A program made the translations under genes and the position numbers. DNA of 64,000 bases from Cryptomeria japonica (taxonomy: Eukaryota; Streptophyta; Pinopsida; Cupressales; Cupressaceae), in the NCBI RefSeq assembly GCF_030272615.1, contig NC_081411.1:212242744-212306743 (forward strand), in the 5' to 3' direction. The first letter of the stretch is position 1; the number at the start of each line of letters is the position of its first letter. This document shows, piece after piece, positions 13,401 to 25,400 of the stretch. The notes under the pieces were generated by a model. It was not told the DNA's origin, made no database searches, and saw only the letters and a program-made list of their open reading frames with translations.

Positions 13401-15242
13401 CAGAAAAAAAAAATTGCAGGCGGAAAAAATCGTGTCACGCGCAGAGGATTAATGGCGTCGTGGGATGAAGGTCTGGTTAAAAAGAAATCTGCCACAGAAA
13501 ACACAAAGAACAGTAGAAAAAACTGCCTGGACGAAAACCCTTTAGAAAAAATTTTGAATATCGAATTCTGAAAAAATCGCAGGCTCTAGATTTGTTTTTT
13601 CACTGATGAAAAATTTCATTCGAAAATTTTTAGAAAAAACCAAATTTTTCTTTCTGCTCTGATACCATATTATGGGGACATAATTGGTAAAAAAATATTG
13701 TTGTATTTACGAATGATCATGAAGATCATTATAAAGAATTACAAAAAAAATACAAAATAGAGAGTTTCTAATAAGAAACTAAAATTACAATATCTTACAA
13801 TATATTACATTATTGAGCATTAATAACTTAGGAAAATATAATATTAATATCAAGACATCTTGTCAGTCCTTATGCTATCTGCACACTAACTGACATTCAT
13901 GTTTTAAACTCAAGTTCCTCATACTGGTTGACAAAACTCAAGGAGACATTTACTATAATGGTGTAATTCTTTCATTTGACAATTTCTTGGATTTATAAAT
14001 ACGGAGTTCATTCCTGAACCCTTGAGCTGGCAACTTGCCCTCTCATGAGAACAAGAATGAATTCTTTGTATAATAGGTAGAAAGAATTCACTAATTCTCA
14101 CTCTCATGTGTCATTTTCATTATCAGATTTAACAGTCCCAAAATACTGCATTTGAAGTATAACACTTTCACACAGCCCTATTGCAGCTTATTCCAGAAAA
14201 AGTGGCCTGTAAATGGTCTCTATTATCTAACATTTAATGCTGAATTAAAAACGGTTCGTTTCTTTGTTGCTGTTACATCATTCAGAAACCAAGAATCATA
14301 GCCTACTTAGGTAAAATTTACGTTTTACTAAGCCTTCATAGTCAAAGGAAATTCTTGTCCCAAATCCTAGCTCTCCCCATTAGCCATTTGTTCTTGTTCA
14401 AAAATAATGGAATGTTATTATGTTTTGCTTCCTCAATTTTGTTCGTATGAGACAATCATAGATAATGCTCTGGTCTTCCTTAAGGGTTTATCATAAGCAA
14501 ACACGTTTCTTTAAGCAGTAGAGCTTTTCTAAGCATGTCGTGAGAATAAAAGCTTCTCTAATTCATTGTCCAGACTTACTCTACTAGCTAAGGATGTACA
14601 GAGATGCAATTCTTTTAAATTAAGGAAAGAATACGTTTTTCCTTTCCTTTACTGAAATTAAGAGCTTGCTTTTCCAAACTACTTTCATCTAGTTCAAAAC
14701 AAACAAATGCATGACCTGTGTGATGCTTGGAAGTCCGAATTGCAAGAACCTTTCCAACGCCTATGCCCAGTTTAGCTATGGCTGTGGCAGATCATGCGCT
14801 GCTTGAAGACCACTGAAGTAGAATTTTTCTAGTTTTATGGACAGTAATCGATATAAGAAAATGATAGTTGCTTTAAAGAAGTCTGTATGAATATCGTACA
14901 AATGACTTTCTTTTCCCCGTAGAACATACAGACTCCAAAAGTTCCAATTAATTTGTTTAATGAAACAGTTAATGGCATTACCAAACATCTGATGTCAATT
15001 TTGTTTTAATTAGGAGTGAATTTGCTTAATTTTCATTGGATTCCATTCCCCATGCTATCTTCCTGTCTCTCCACTATGTGAAGGCGGTGATATGCTTTGA
15101 TAAAATAGACCACGAATAAACCTTTCCTATTCATTGGTCAAGTTCCAATAAATCTTGAATAATAATCTTATGCTAAGTGAGTCTTGATGGCTATTTAGAC
15201 TCAATGTGGTCAAGTCCACATTATCGTGGCAAAGTCTAAAAG

Positions 15243-15292
<50 letters not shown>

Positions 15293-16803
15293 AAGAAGCA
15301 ACAATCTGGAAAAAAAACGCGATTATTACCGATTAATCGGGAGTCGGCATTAGAGCCGATTTTTCCCCCCCAAAAATTGGAATTAATTGGTCAATGATTT
15401 TTACCAATGGTCAACGATTATTTCGCGTTTTAATTGTGAAAAACACACGTTTAATTGGATAAAAATTGCACAAAGTCCGTGAAAGAGAAAACTACCACGA
15501 AAACCCTAAAATATCTATGAAATTTGCTATTTATGGTGGCGTGTGGCAGCAGGTTATTCATTTAGCTCGTTGCAGAGAAAGAAGTCGAGGTTGAAGAGAT
15601 TACGTTAAAATTCACAATAAAACTCGTTAAAACTAAATAATATTCGCTACAATTCGCAATACATTCGTATGGAAAATAACACAAGTTTTTATTAGGGTTA
15701 TTGAAAACGAAATTTCTCAAACTCGCGACAGCAGACAAATGGTGGGTGAGCAGTGAGAGGAGTTGCTGTGAATCGAGCTTGGCTTCAAATGTCAAATCCA
15801 CAAGTTTGCAATCTGCTTGTGAATAGCTATAGATGTTTTTAGGCTTTCATAAAGTTTAAAAAATTTTCAAACATATATTTTACATTTTAATAATCAATGT
15901 TCATTAAAAATTAATATTATTTTACTTATATTAATTTAAAAAAAAAATGATTGTTTAAAATATTTAAATTAGTATTATTTTAAATTTTTTTTTAAAAATT
16001 TATTTGTAATATTAGCATTTAATAATTAAACAAATTTAAATATTTAAATTAATTTTTTAAACTTATCAACTTAATATAATTATTTTAGACTTTAATATTT
16101 ATAATTATTTTAGATTTTAATATTTATAAATTATAATTTTGTGAATATCTTATGTATATTTAAAAAAATTAAAATTTATATGACGGATTTAATCACTAAT
16201 TTATTTTAAATTTTTTTCTCTATCCGAATTTTATTGTTGTCGAACACGAACTTGAATTTGAACCTTGTGACTTAGTATACGTATGTTTGTGTATGTCTAT
16301 ATGTTTGTGTGTTATACGTATGTTTGTGTATGTCTTTTTGTTTGTGTGTTATACATATCTAGTATAACACACAAACATACAAACATACACAACCATACGC
16401 ATACATACACACAACCAGTAAACTACAAATTCTACTGCTAATGAAGTAAACAGAAATGTGTAATTTACACATGTACGTATCTGTAAGTTTAATACTCATC
16501 TGGCTTAACTTTCTGGTATTAAACAATGAGTATCTGTAAGTATAATACGTATCTATAAGTTTAATACAATGAGTATCTATTTTCTACAATTCATGTGTTG
16601 AAGTGTCTATTTTATTTGCCTATAATATCTCTATGCTATGGAAATGCCCTTAAATATATAAAAAAAGTAGTTTTTGATTTTTTTTCTGCAATTTTTTACG
16701 TTTTTTTGTAAATCCGATTTTTTCAAAAATTCTTATACTTTTGTTTTGCCGATTAATTTGCTAAACGATTAATGCTACTATGAAATATATCATTTTAACT
16801 ATG

Positions 16804-16885
<82 letters not shown>

Positions 16886-18928
16886 CGTAAAATTTGTATT
16901 TTTAATTATAATATACAAATGCTTCACGAAAGTTTCCATTAATCATAAAGAACATAAGGAGTAAAGATAAAGACCTCAAAATAGTTTGCTGAGAGAAATG
17001 AGTACCAATCTAAGACAAGGATGGTAAAACCCTAACCACCTATACTGACCAATAAGGTCACCTGGCTTAACACTAGTTGACGGTAACAAGGTTATCACAA
17101 CTCTACAAATCTCAACTTACAAATAGGGTTCCAGATGGCATTGGGTCCTTCTTTTGTTACCTCTTGACGTGATGATACTTCCCCTCCCTTCTCGGAGGAT
17201 GACGATCTCCCTGCACACACTAGATCAAATTCATGTAGTTAGTCCAAAATCCTGACATATCTCTGTCATTGCATTTATTGATAAAAGAAGCAATCATCTC
17301 ATATTCCATAATAATTAAAACTAAAACTATTTCATTAACATATGCTTTGCGAATCACCATTCCACAATACTAAGCAACAAGTATCAATGCATAAAAGTAA
17401 CATCAAAATATCTAGGGCACAAGTGGGATGTAACATCATATCTATCGTTGAAGTCTGAAGGAAATTGTCCTTCTATATCACATTTTGAATTTCTGAGATT
17501 CTGAGGTCATTTATCATTTAAAATTTTCTCAAGCAATTTTATTTACGAACTTCTAACTCTGTAAATTTAGTTGTTTCCATAACATTTTTGTGCAGATAAT
17601 TTCTGATCACATTTTTGTTTTAATTCTTTGGTATATTTCAGTTAATATTTCTTCTTAAAGATACTAGATAGACAAACGCTAAATTTAATGGATCTTTTCC
17701 CGTTGACATCACATACTGCATTCCATATTTTTCTGGATCTTATGCCATAGTAAAATGCCTATGAAATTATTTTGCCATAACAATAACACAGTGTTGGCTT
17801 TGAAATGTATCAAATTTCAATCTGCATCATCATGCGGAGGGTCTTTCATGTTTTGTTTTTAGCTAGCATTCAATTCACTTTAGTTGCAAGCATCTAGTAG
17901 AGCACTGAGCCTTGCTTGAGATTAATAAAAGTATCTATGGTACATGGCAAAATTAAAGTGTAATCGTGAAAGATTTGAAACTTCGAAGGAGATTTACTCT
18001 CAGGAATATAAACAACTTGCTTGAGTGACTGCTTAGAATATATTTAATTATATATAATAGATCTTTGGTTGTTGAAAATGTGTTCTTATTCTAAATGTTA
18101 AATGAGGTAACAGTAGTGCAATCTATAACATTTGTGTCTTCTAGTGAATCTATCGATTGATTTTAATTGTGTATTTGCAGTCATTTCATTACACAAAGTA
18201 TCGGCGAGATGAGAATCAGCTTTACATATTTGCAGATGATTGTGTTCCGCGTTGGTTAACATCTTCTTTGCACATAGACTTCGATACAATGGCAGGTGCA
18301 GATAAGTTTGGAAATGTTTACCTTGTTCGTTTGCCACAAGATGTATCAGAAGAGATTGAAGATGATCCAACTGGTGGAAAAATCAAGTGGGAACAGGGTA
18401 AGCTGAATGGAGCACCAAACAAAGTAGAAGAAATAATTCAATTTCATGTTGGTGATGTGGTGACAAGTTTACAGAAAGCATCTCTTATACCTGGAGGAGG
18501 TGAATGTCTAATCTATGGCACTGTGATGGGAAGCATTGGGGCTCTTCTGCCATTCATCTCAAGAGAAGATGTTGATTTCTTCTCCCACTTAGAGATGCAC
18601 TTGAGGCAGGAACATCCTCCTTTGTGTGGTCGAGATCATATGGCATATAGATCAGCTTACTTTCCTGTAAAGGTAAATCATAAGATTAATGTCTCCAAAA
18701 TTCAAAGTGGTGAATCTGCTTTCTTAGCAGATATTTGAATAAGTACACCTGTATATTTCTGGATACTAAGATGAGGAATTCATTGTGCAGGATGTTATTG
18801 ATGGCGATCTTTGTGAGCAGTTTCCCACTCTACCTCCTGATTTGCAGCGCAAAATTGCAGATGAGCTTGATCGAACACCTGGAGAAATATTGAAGAAATT
18901 AGAAGATATAAGAAATAAGATAATCTAA
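3474..18928 (+). CDS. Splicing factor 3B subunit 3 (SF3b130/SAP130), four exons
   Basis: This is the beta-propeller scaffold of the SF3b complex in the nuclear U2 snRNP, which helps recognise the intron branch site; family members are related to DDB1 and CPSF160. The exons are 3474-4424, 5575-7632, 18181-18672 and 18791-18928, all joined in phase 0 with GT-AG borders. They give 1212 residues, the usual size for plant SAP130. The protein opens [13 protein letters not shown] and ends [11 protein letters not shown]. An N-terminal propeller region, a middle region with an acidic linker near residue 550 and the CPSF-A-type C-terminus all read through without a break. The ATG at 3474 is chosen because it aligns with the conserved plant N-terminus; an in-frame TTG lies six bases upstream. 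Intron 2 is very long (10.5 kb) and contains an antisense Copia element. Codons are intact throughout, so the gene is probably functional. Identity is very secure. Confidence 0.96.
4425..5574 (+). other. SF3b subunit 3, intron 1
   Basis: A 1150-base intron with a GTGAGC donor and a CCTTTCAG acceptor after a T-rich tract. The short open frame at 5069-5302 lacks protein character. No mobile element is recognisable. Confidence 0.85.
5575..7632 (+). CDS. SF3b subunit 3, exon 2
   Basis: The main exon has 686 codons from [15 protein letters not shown] to RIYVGDIQE. It covers the rest of the N-terminal propeller, the middle propeller ([20 protein letters not shown]) and the start of the C-terminal one ([18 protein letters not shown]). 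A short acidic, variable insert ([16 protein letters not shown]) marks the linker also seen in other plant members. The frame is open about 90 bases upstream of the acceptor, so an ORF caller would overextend the 5' edge; the acceptor at 5574 sets the true border. The donor is GAG|GTATGA. Confidence 0.95.
8760..8933 (-). repeat. 3' LTR of the intronic Copia element
   Basis: This is a 174-base direct repeat of 13671-13845, running on the plus strand from 'tatggggacat' to 'aaatataatatt'. It differs from its partner at about five or six positions including one length change in an A run. The neighbouring PPT places it at the 3' end of the element. Confidence 0.88.
8937..8947 (-). other. Polypurine tract of the intronic Copia element
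   Basis: On the minus strand this reads TAAGGGAGGGC directly before the 3' LTR, the expected place and composition for the plus-strand primer. The polyprotein frame runs through it and stops in the first bases of the LTR. Confidence 0.75.
11319..11334. repeat. 16-base poly-C run within the Copia integrase
   Basis: Sixteen consecutive C on the plus strand read as a run of glycine codons on the minus strand, lying between SNN and EFCSTAF in the integrase core. Here D-N-G-G-E type spacing is normally tight. Slippage growth of a short G run is the likely cause. Confidence 0.9.
12109..12126 (-). repeat. 9-bp tandem duplication of the protease DSG motif
   Basis: The plus-strand 9-mer CACCAGAAT occurs twice in a row, so the minus strand encodes DSGDSGAS instead of a single D-S-G-A-S catalytic motif. 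The duplication keeps frame. Confidence 0.9.
13656..13667 (-). other. Primer-binding site (tRNA-iMet type)
   Basis: The minus strand reads TGGTATCAGAGC, the classic plant Copia PBS complementary to the 3' end of initiator methionine tRNA. Three bases separate it from the inferred LTR edge. Confidence 0.92.
13671..13845 (-). repeat. 5' LTR of the intronic Copia element
   Basis: A 175-base direct repeat of 8760-8933. The adjacent PBS makes it the 5' LTR. It would carry the element's own promoter, transcribing against the SF3b gene. Confidence 0.88.
15244..15290. repeat. (TA)n microsatellite
   Basis: An uninterrupted TA tract of about 47 bases. Confidence 0.95.
16339..16377. repeat. 16-bp perfect inverted repeat within TG/CA-rich sequence
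   Basis: TGTTTGTGTGTTATAC at 16339-16354 is exactly mirrored by GTATAACACACAAACA at 16362-16377 around a 7-base loop (atatcta). Just upstream a 'gtatgtttgtgtatgtc...' unit of about 40 bases is repeated twice, and after the palindrome the complementary CA-rich words follow. Confidence 0.85.
16805..16885. repeat. (AC)n(AT)n compound microsatellite
   Basis: About 70 bases of AC followed by about 11 bases of AT. Confidence 0.95.
18181..18672 (+). CDS. SF3b subunit 3, exon 3
   Basis: This exon has 164 codons from [20 protein letters not shown] to [12 protein letters not shown]. It contains the conserved [17 protein letters not shown] and [20 protein letters not shown] segments of the C-terminal CPSF-A-like region. 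The acceptor is TTTGCAG and the donor AAG|GTAAAT. Reading on past the donor hits a stop, so an unspliced ORF call at 18738 is wrong. Confidence 0.95.
18791..18928 (+). CDS. SF3b subunit 3, exon 4 and stop
   Basis: The last 45 codons and TAA begin [20 protein letters not shown] and end [10 protein letters not shown], the conserved extreme C-terminus of the family. The preceding intron is 118 bases with a TTGTGCAG acceptor. This exon is too short to appear as a standalone ORF. Confidence 0.95.
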   Translation, partial: DVIDGDLCEQFPTLPPDLQRKIADELDRTPGEILKKLEDIRNKII

Positions 18929-21900
18929 TTTTATGTGGCCTAACTTTAACTAATGGAGAGTTGAGCAGCAGAAAATCTGTTCAATTAGCCGTCGACATTG
19001 TAAATTATATCTAGGGAAATGAGGTTTGTTGGTATCACACCTTATGTTCTGAAGATTCCAATTTTAGTGGTTCAATTCTCTTCCCATGTGATAACATATT
19101 ATAAGTAGCACAGTTATTTTATTTGCAGCTTTCCTTTCTTTTAGTAGCAGGTTTGAGCGGTGGGAAAAGGTGGTGCTACGATCCTTATCGATTGTTTATC
19201 TTCTGAGGTTTTCTTTGTAATGCCAATAATTTTTGAGAGCTACTATTCTACTTCAGAGGTGGTCTAGTTTCAACCTTATAGGTCATTCCTAACAGGTGAT
19301 CTTGTGTTACGATTAATGAAGACTCCAATTTTGCTGGTTCAATGGTTGCTATTTCATTTGTGGTTTCATTTCTTTAACAAACAGGTTTAAGAATGGGAAA
19401 AGATGGTACCATGGTCCTTATTGATTGTTCATTTTCCGAGGCTTTCTTTGCGATGCTAATTAGTTTTCCAAGCTACTATTCTACTTCAGAGGTGGTCTAG
19501 TTTCAGCTTTATATATCATTTCTAACAGGGATCTGATGCATGTTGAATAGTCTGCAAAATAGATGATTGATTGGATGTCTAGTCAGTGTGAGTCAGTAGT
19601 ATGAGTCAGGAGTTTGTTCATCATGCATTTTGGTCATGTTTTAACAAATAATTAGTGTTGTTGTTTCTTGTCTTTTTTAGTTTTTTTGACTAATTGTATG
19701 CCTATTCACGGAATTGTTAACTGTACACTATGCATGTTTAGGATTCTCTGCAATCTCCTCTGCGTCTTTCTATTTCTGGCAATTAAGAATATTTTTCTGT
19801 CTTGATATTTATCAGCTGTTGCAATGCCTCTCTTCATATCCTTGTAATTTTTTCCAGGTTACCTTGGGGTTCTGTTGAAGTATGGACATAACAGCACGGC
19901 ATCTGCAAATTGTAAATGCTTTTGTACATCTTCGTTGCCAAGCTGATTTTAGGCCATGTAGTTTCTTCCTTTATTTAGCATGGTGTACAGATTTTCTCAG
20001 TGCTCTTGTCAATATTATGAACAGTTAACAGTGATAATCAATTCCCTTGTTAGAGACTGCTTGTTGGCTGGAAGTTTTGAGTTGATATTACAGTAATGCT
20101 TATATTATGAAACTATTGATATACATGCTTTTGTCCAATCGAGCTATTTTTTGTAGTTGTCATAGCATTCTGGTACTTTTATAGTTGAAACCTGAGCTCC
20201 TGCAATCAAATGTACGAATCATATTCTTATCTATGCTAATAAGAATTTGTTTGACTTTGATTACATTGGACTTCTGATGTTATTTGGGTAGCTTGAAGTT
20301 GCCTTTCCATTTACCTTTGAGGTTATTTTGCAACAAGTGTTACTGAAAGAGATTGCCTGAGTGGGCTTAGGTGATGTGACTTATCTGGATGTTCTTTTAG
20401 GGCTAATCTTATACGAATAATTCAAGTTCAGATAAAAAGAGTTTTCTTTTGCTTGTATTCATTGGAATGGTCGTAAAGGTTTTTTAATTATTTCTCATAA
20501 TTCTTTATAGAATTCTGTCAATATTCTATCTACTCTAAGGGCTTGCCAAGAGAATACTGCCTTATAATGAATAATTTTCTTTTATTGGTTTGATCAGATT
20601 GTTACCATTGCTTCATTATGTTTGGTATTCATCCTAGAAAAAGATCATAGGACCTGCTCCTTTAAATTTGGTCTTCTGAGGATGCTTAGAAAGATGGCAC
20701 ATTATTATGGCTCTGGTTTCTTCCCCTGTTTTTCAAGTGGTCCCATCTTTTGTAATGTGCTTTATATTTAATTTGTTGCTTTCTGAAACAAATGCATTGT
20801 TATCCACTTTGCTCTGTTATTTTTTTCCCTCAAATATTATTTCTCCTTGCCTGAAATATAGTTCATTTGGGCTGGATTTTTTTCTGGACATCTGGTGTCT
20901 GGTGTAATCATTGTTTGAAAGTCTATCTTGTATTTGAGCCATAAATCTCTGTTGTAAATCCTGGTTTTAAAATATTGTGCCAAAAAGCTGCTTTGATTTC
21001 AGTGCCTAATCTTCTGCTTGATATGTTTTAGCTTCAATGCAAATGGTACACTATATAGCCTCAACTAAACTTAGGTTCATTCTGCTAAGCTCCAGTTCAT
21101 ATTTTGATCCCGTGCCCATATATTTTGGAATTTGAGTTCTGTTTTGGATGGAAAATTAATAATTATTCTTTTCATCTGTAAACAAAAAACCCAGAAGGTT
21201 ATCTTGCAGATCAGTTCTGTAGTTTGTCGATGCCCATCATTCTGTACACAGGCACATATCTATACGTTTGTCTACATGGTTATTGGATACTCTCTAATTT
21301 TAAATATGTTTACCCCCATGTTTGCTCAACGTCTCTAAGCCAGCTTTTCTTCAAAATTGTGAGTACTTCCTTTCATCTAGGCTCACTCGTATGTATTTCT
21401 TTCTGCACTTTCTTTTCTCCAGCATGCATATTGCTGTTAAAAATAAAATCTTCTAAAATAGTTGTTAGTGGATTCTGCCTGTGTGTAGTTATTTGTTATG
21501 CTTTCCCAGCTTTCCATTTTGTGAGAAGCAGTGGGGAGATCAAGGATGCTGACCATGTAATTAGTCCTGCCTTCCACAGTTATGTTCTTCGGAATGCTTG
21601 TTGCTTGCTTTCATCTCCTTCAACTGTAGCATCATATCACTCCATGATTGAAATAACAATTTTTCTTTGTGAAGCAACCTACATTCAACATCAACAGTTT
21701 TATGGTTTGATCAAAACAATTATTCATTTCTTAGACTTGGAATCCAGAGCTCAGTGGACAACAACACATTTATTTCAAAAAACCAGAATATAAACAGGAA
21801 ACACAGCAAAAGATGGAACCATTAGAAAACACGGGAAGAAACCAGGGACATAATAAAGTACCATCTTTCCAAACATCATCAGAAGATCAAAGTCAAAGGT

Positions 21901-22090
21901 TCAGGTCCTCATATCTAGACGATGCTCTTGTGAGTATTAAGTGTAGGATTTACCATAGAAACTTTCCAAAGGCAACAGCGAAATCCAGAGGAAAATATAT
22001 AGCTATCAAGGATTAGGAAGACATGGACTTAGAAAATTCAACTAAGACCTCGGGCAGATTTAATGGAATCAAAAGAGCATGACATTTTGT
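18929..22090. other. 3' flank of the SF3b gene, no gene
   Basis: The first part must contain the 3'UTR, but no single polyadenylation site stands out. The open frame at 21224-21793 (189 codons, rich in C, F, S and hydrophobics) is what T-rich DNA gives by chance and has no family signature. The tandem duplication at 19051-19530 is the only structure seen. Confidence 0.6.
19051..19530 (+). repeat. Diverged tandem duplication downstream of SF3b
   Basis: Copy 1 (19051-19296) and copy 2 (19318-19530) share 'gaaga(t/c)tccaatttt', 'aggttt..g....gggaaaag' and the long word 'ctactattctacttcagagg' followed by 'tggtctagtttca'. The spacing changes from 267 to 234 bases, so an indel separates the copies. 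Confidence 0.75.
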
Positions 22091-22384
22091 AGATGCTCAC
22101 ATATATCTCGACCGTATAATGGAAAAGTAACAGTAGAAGTTCATGCCCACCTGAATGGAGATATCAGAACAAAGTGAATAGCTCCATTGGGGATTAATAA
22201 TTAATAGATTGACAGAATTGTCATTTCCCAAGGTTTTGATGGTGCATAAAATGTTTTGAAGGATAAGGTATAAATGATATTTTTTCTCTAACCATGAAAC
22301 CGTTGATAATGAATGTAGGTTGTGTTGCGCTATGCACACACTCCCCGTCTCCGACAGGGACCCCCTTCCTTTTTGCCCTGCTAG

Positions 22385-22420
<36 letters not shown>

Positions 22421-25400
22421 ATATGAGTGAGAAAGTCAAATCCAAGCATGACATAGGGAGAAGCTGAAATGTGAATGATTTAGGCCATGGAGTAAGAAAG
22501 AAAACCTAATCATTCAAGAACCTAGCTTGATCCAAGGGAAGGATCGGAATGAGCCTTGATCTTTTGACCCTCCTTCTCAGAGGTTTGTCTCAGGTTTGCC
22601 ACCTAGAAGACTCTTGAAAACGCGTAAGGAAACACTGAAGTTCATTATAAGCCTCCTCAAGTTCGGCTTTAGCAGCTAGGAAGGCAGATTTCTTCTTTTT
22701 CAATCACTTGAAAAATGCCTAGAAAAGGACCTAAGTCTGTCAAAACTTGAGGAAAGTTTGGAGTTTTAGCCTAAGAAAAGTTCGTCACTATTAGAACTTT
22801 TTGCTTGCTACTCCCTTTGAAAATCTCGGACTTTTTACTGAAGTTGACCAAAGCTGAGACAAATTCAGAATTTGCAGAGACTTCGGCTTGAAAAGTCTGA
22901 AGTTTATACCGAAGTTTAGGCCAAAGGTCATAGTTCCCACCGAATTTCATGAGTTTGCAGTGAAGGGAGATGAATTTCAGTCATTTTATGCCACCGAGTT
23001 TTATTAGTTTAAGGGCATCAAGGACCCTTCATGAACATAAACCAGGGGTTGTAGCATCAGATTTAGGTGTTTAGGAGATATATGCCAAGGCAATGAAATA
23101 GGAACAAGTATGATGCTAAGTTGGAGACCAAACCTCAGTGTTTGCTTGAGAGCAATTTCATTCCCTAAGTTTTGTCAAAGTTCATGCCCTTTCAAGAGCA
23201 AAGTTTGGGCTTTTCTAGACCATTGGCATTCCAAAAGACTTGATGACACTGAACTTAACATCGAAATTGATCAATTCTTGATAAAAGTTTGGTACTCTCA
23301 TATCTTTTTGCTTGAAAACCCCCTTGCAAATCGCAAACGTAAACACTGGAGTTGACAAAAATTCGAAGTTTTTTGACCTACAAACCCCATGGAAAATCCT
23401 GAATTTAGTATGACTATCCAGACTTTGGTTGAGAGTGAGGTATTGTTTCTAATGACCCTTCCAATGCCAAGGTAAAGGCCAAACTTCCTCATTACGTGTT
23501 AGAATTTAGTGATGTCCTTAGTACTCCTTCAAATGTCGATTCTTCTTTCTTAAGTTTGCTTTCTAAGGGTGGATTTTGCAATCCACAATAGGTAAGATTG
23601 AGGATATCAAGGGCCTTTCCTAGACCAACTAAGAGGCATTCCAAAATCAGCATTGATTGAAGCTCAAAATTAGGGGAAGTCTTCACTCCGAAGGTGCCTC
23701 TCTCATTCATCCCAAGCTTATGAAGTTCATCACTTCTTCAAAGCCCAGAGGCTCTCGTAGAGACAATTGTAGAGTGATGTTCAAATTCTTTTTGGGGATG
23801 TGTGAGAAATAAGTGATGGCATAGGTTAAAGTGTGATGATGAGAATGACTAGCTAAGTGAAATGATGACTGATCTTCGACCTATATGTTTATGCAGGGTG
23901 GACTCAAAGGATGTCATGTGGAGATGGCACTACCCTTTGGAGGATTCCTAGGATAAAGCCAGAGAGAGAACTTCATGCCAACATTGTGAAGATGTTAGCG
24001 AGTAGAGCCAAGGACAAAGTAGGAAGGGTTGGATGAGCAAGGACCCTTACCACCATCAACATGGCAATAAGAGGAAGGTTAGGTAGAGGGATTGAAGGAA
24101 GAATCACAGAGCATTGTGTTGATTGGTGTTGTTTCTAGAATTTTGAAAGGTATTGACAGGACACAAAAAATGCTACAAGATGCACAACATGCTATAGGAC
24201 ATGTAAAAACTGAAAATGAACAACTAGAGATAACAAAAAATAAATTTAGGTATAAAAGCAATTGCTTTATTGTATGATGACTACCTATGAGCTTAGTTTA
24301 ATGCAATTTACAAAGGGGGTACAAGTTAGTTATTTCCTAGCTACTAGATCTACCTTTTTGTTGGGCACCACACATTTTTGTCTTCTAATGGGATTAATTG
24401 AAAAATAGTTGTAGGTAGTTGAAAAGGTGGTTGAGGGTTGTTGAGATCATTAACCAGAAAGCTGTCAAAACTTCTAGAAGGTAGATTAGAGCCATTGGAT
24501 GGATTGGATTCTAGCCATTGATTCATAATGTAAAATTTATAAAAAGCCAATGCCTCTCTCATTGTAAGGGGTTAGAAAGGTAAGACAATTAGGATTTTAG
24601 GAGTAACAATAGTTAAAAGTAGAAATAGAATGAGTAGGATTGTTGAAAAAAAATTGTTGTAATGGTAGTTGGAGTAGATGAATAAAGCATTGAAATATGG
24701 TGTTTTGTCATTGGTCGTAACTTGTTTTCATGGTTTCCCTTCATCTAGCCAATTAAAGTTCAGTGATCTAAATGGTGGAGTGTGAGGGTATTATATTTGA
24801 TTTCAAGTTGATACCATTGGAGCCTTGTTGACTTTAAGTCTTTGTGCATGGTTAGTTCAATTGTGAGTGTTTATTTTGGATTATGCCAAAATTGGGTATC
24901 TAGATGAATGTTCTTGTGAGTTTATCTCTGGTTGAGCAGGAACTAGTTTATTTGAAATCGGTCTACCTACAACACCAACCGTTACTGTCATTGTCCTTCA
25001 AAGGATCTCTAAACCCTATCTCTTTGGTATTTATTTTCCTCAGTTTGAGAAGTAAAGCATCATCAGATACCCATACTAGAAGCATACCAACTTGTAAAAT
25101 GCATGTCCCCTTGTCTTTACCAACAATACACATCAATGGCTAAGTTATCCTAAGCAAGTCAATACTTGATTATTTGAACCTTGAGGTTATACCCTATGAT
25201 CAGTCCGAACAACATTAGGGATTTTCTTATTCAAGAGAGGATATGATACATTCAACATTGTATTTTGCGTTGATCGAATGTGCAAGCTTTTACCATCAAC
25301 ATAATTGGCACTAGAAAAAGAGCATTAGGATTTTGCAGCAAGTTGAGTCTATTATGGCGTTTGAAATGTTATATCTGAGATATGTTAGATCTCTCCTATA

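Larger units (their letters stand above)
8760..13845 (-). mobile_element. Ty1/Copia LTR retrotransposon, complete but inactivated, inside SF3b intron 2
   Basis: The element is antisense to the host gene. It has short LTRs (174 and 175 bases) that differ by only about five or six changes. A primer-binding site matching the initiator-Met tRNA 3' end sits next to the 5' LTR and a polypurine tract next to the 3' LTR. The pentamer AATAT flanks it at 8755-8759 and 13846-13850 as a candidate target duplication, although the AT-rich termini make the exact edges uncertain by a few bases. Order on the minus strand is gag, protease, integrase, RT, RNase H, which defines Copia. One frameshift and several TAG codons prevent a full polyprotein. 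LTR similarity implies a fairly recent insertion. Confidence 0.92.
7633..18180 (+). other. SF3b subunit 3, giant intron 2
   Basis: This intron of 10548 bases separates GDIQE from [13 protein letters not shown], which are adjacent in the protein. It holds the antisense Copia element 8760-13845, a (TA)n tract, an (AC)n tract and a strong inverted repeat. Without the Copia insertion and its duplicated target site it would still be about 5.5 kb. Introns of this size with retroelements are typical of conifers. No independent host gene is seen inside. Confidence 0.9.
13851..18180. other. Distal part of SF3b intron 2, no gene
   Basis: Only AT-rich sequence, microsatellites and one strong inverted repeat are seen. 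Short open frames (such as 15562-15801 minus) have no domain or composition that would mark a protein. The segment ends in the TGTATTTGCAG acceptor of exon 3. Confidence 0.65.

Noticed and set aside
18673-18738. SF3b reading frame ending at 18738
   Set aside because: This is intron read-through. The donor at 18673 and exon 4 at 18791 restore the conserved C-terminus.
21224-21793. 189-codon ORF, possible membrane protein
   Set aside because: T-rich DNA gives hydrophobic text by chance; no segments with membrane-protein layout, no start context and no family signature.
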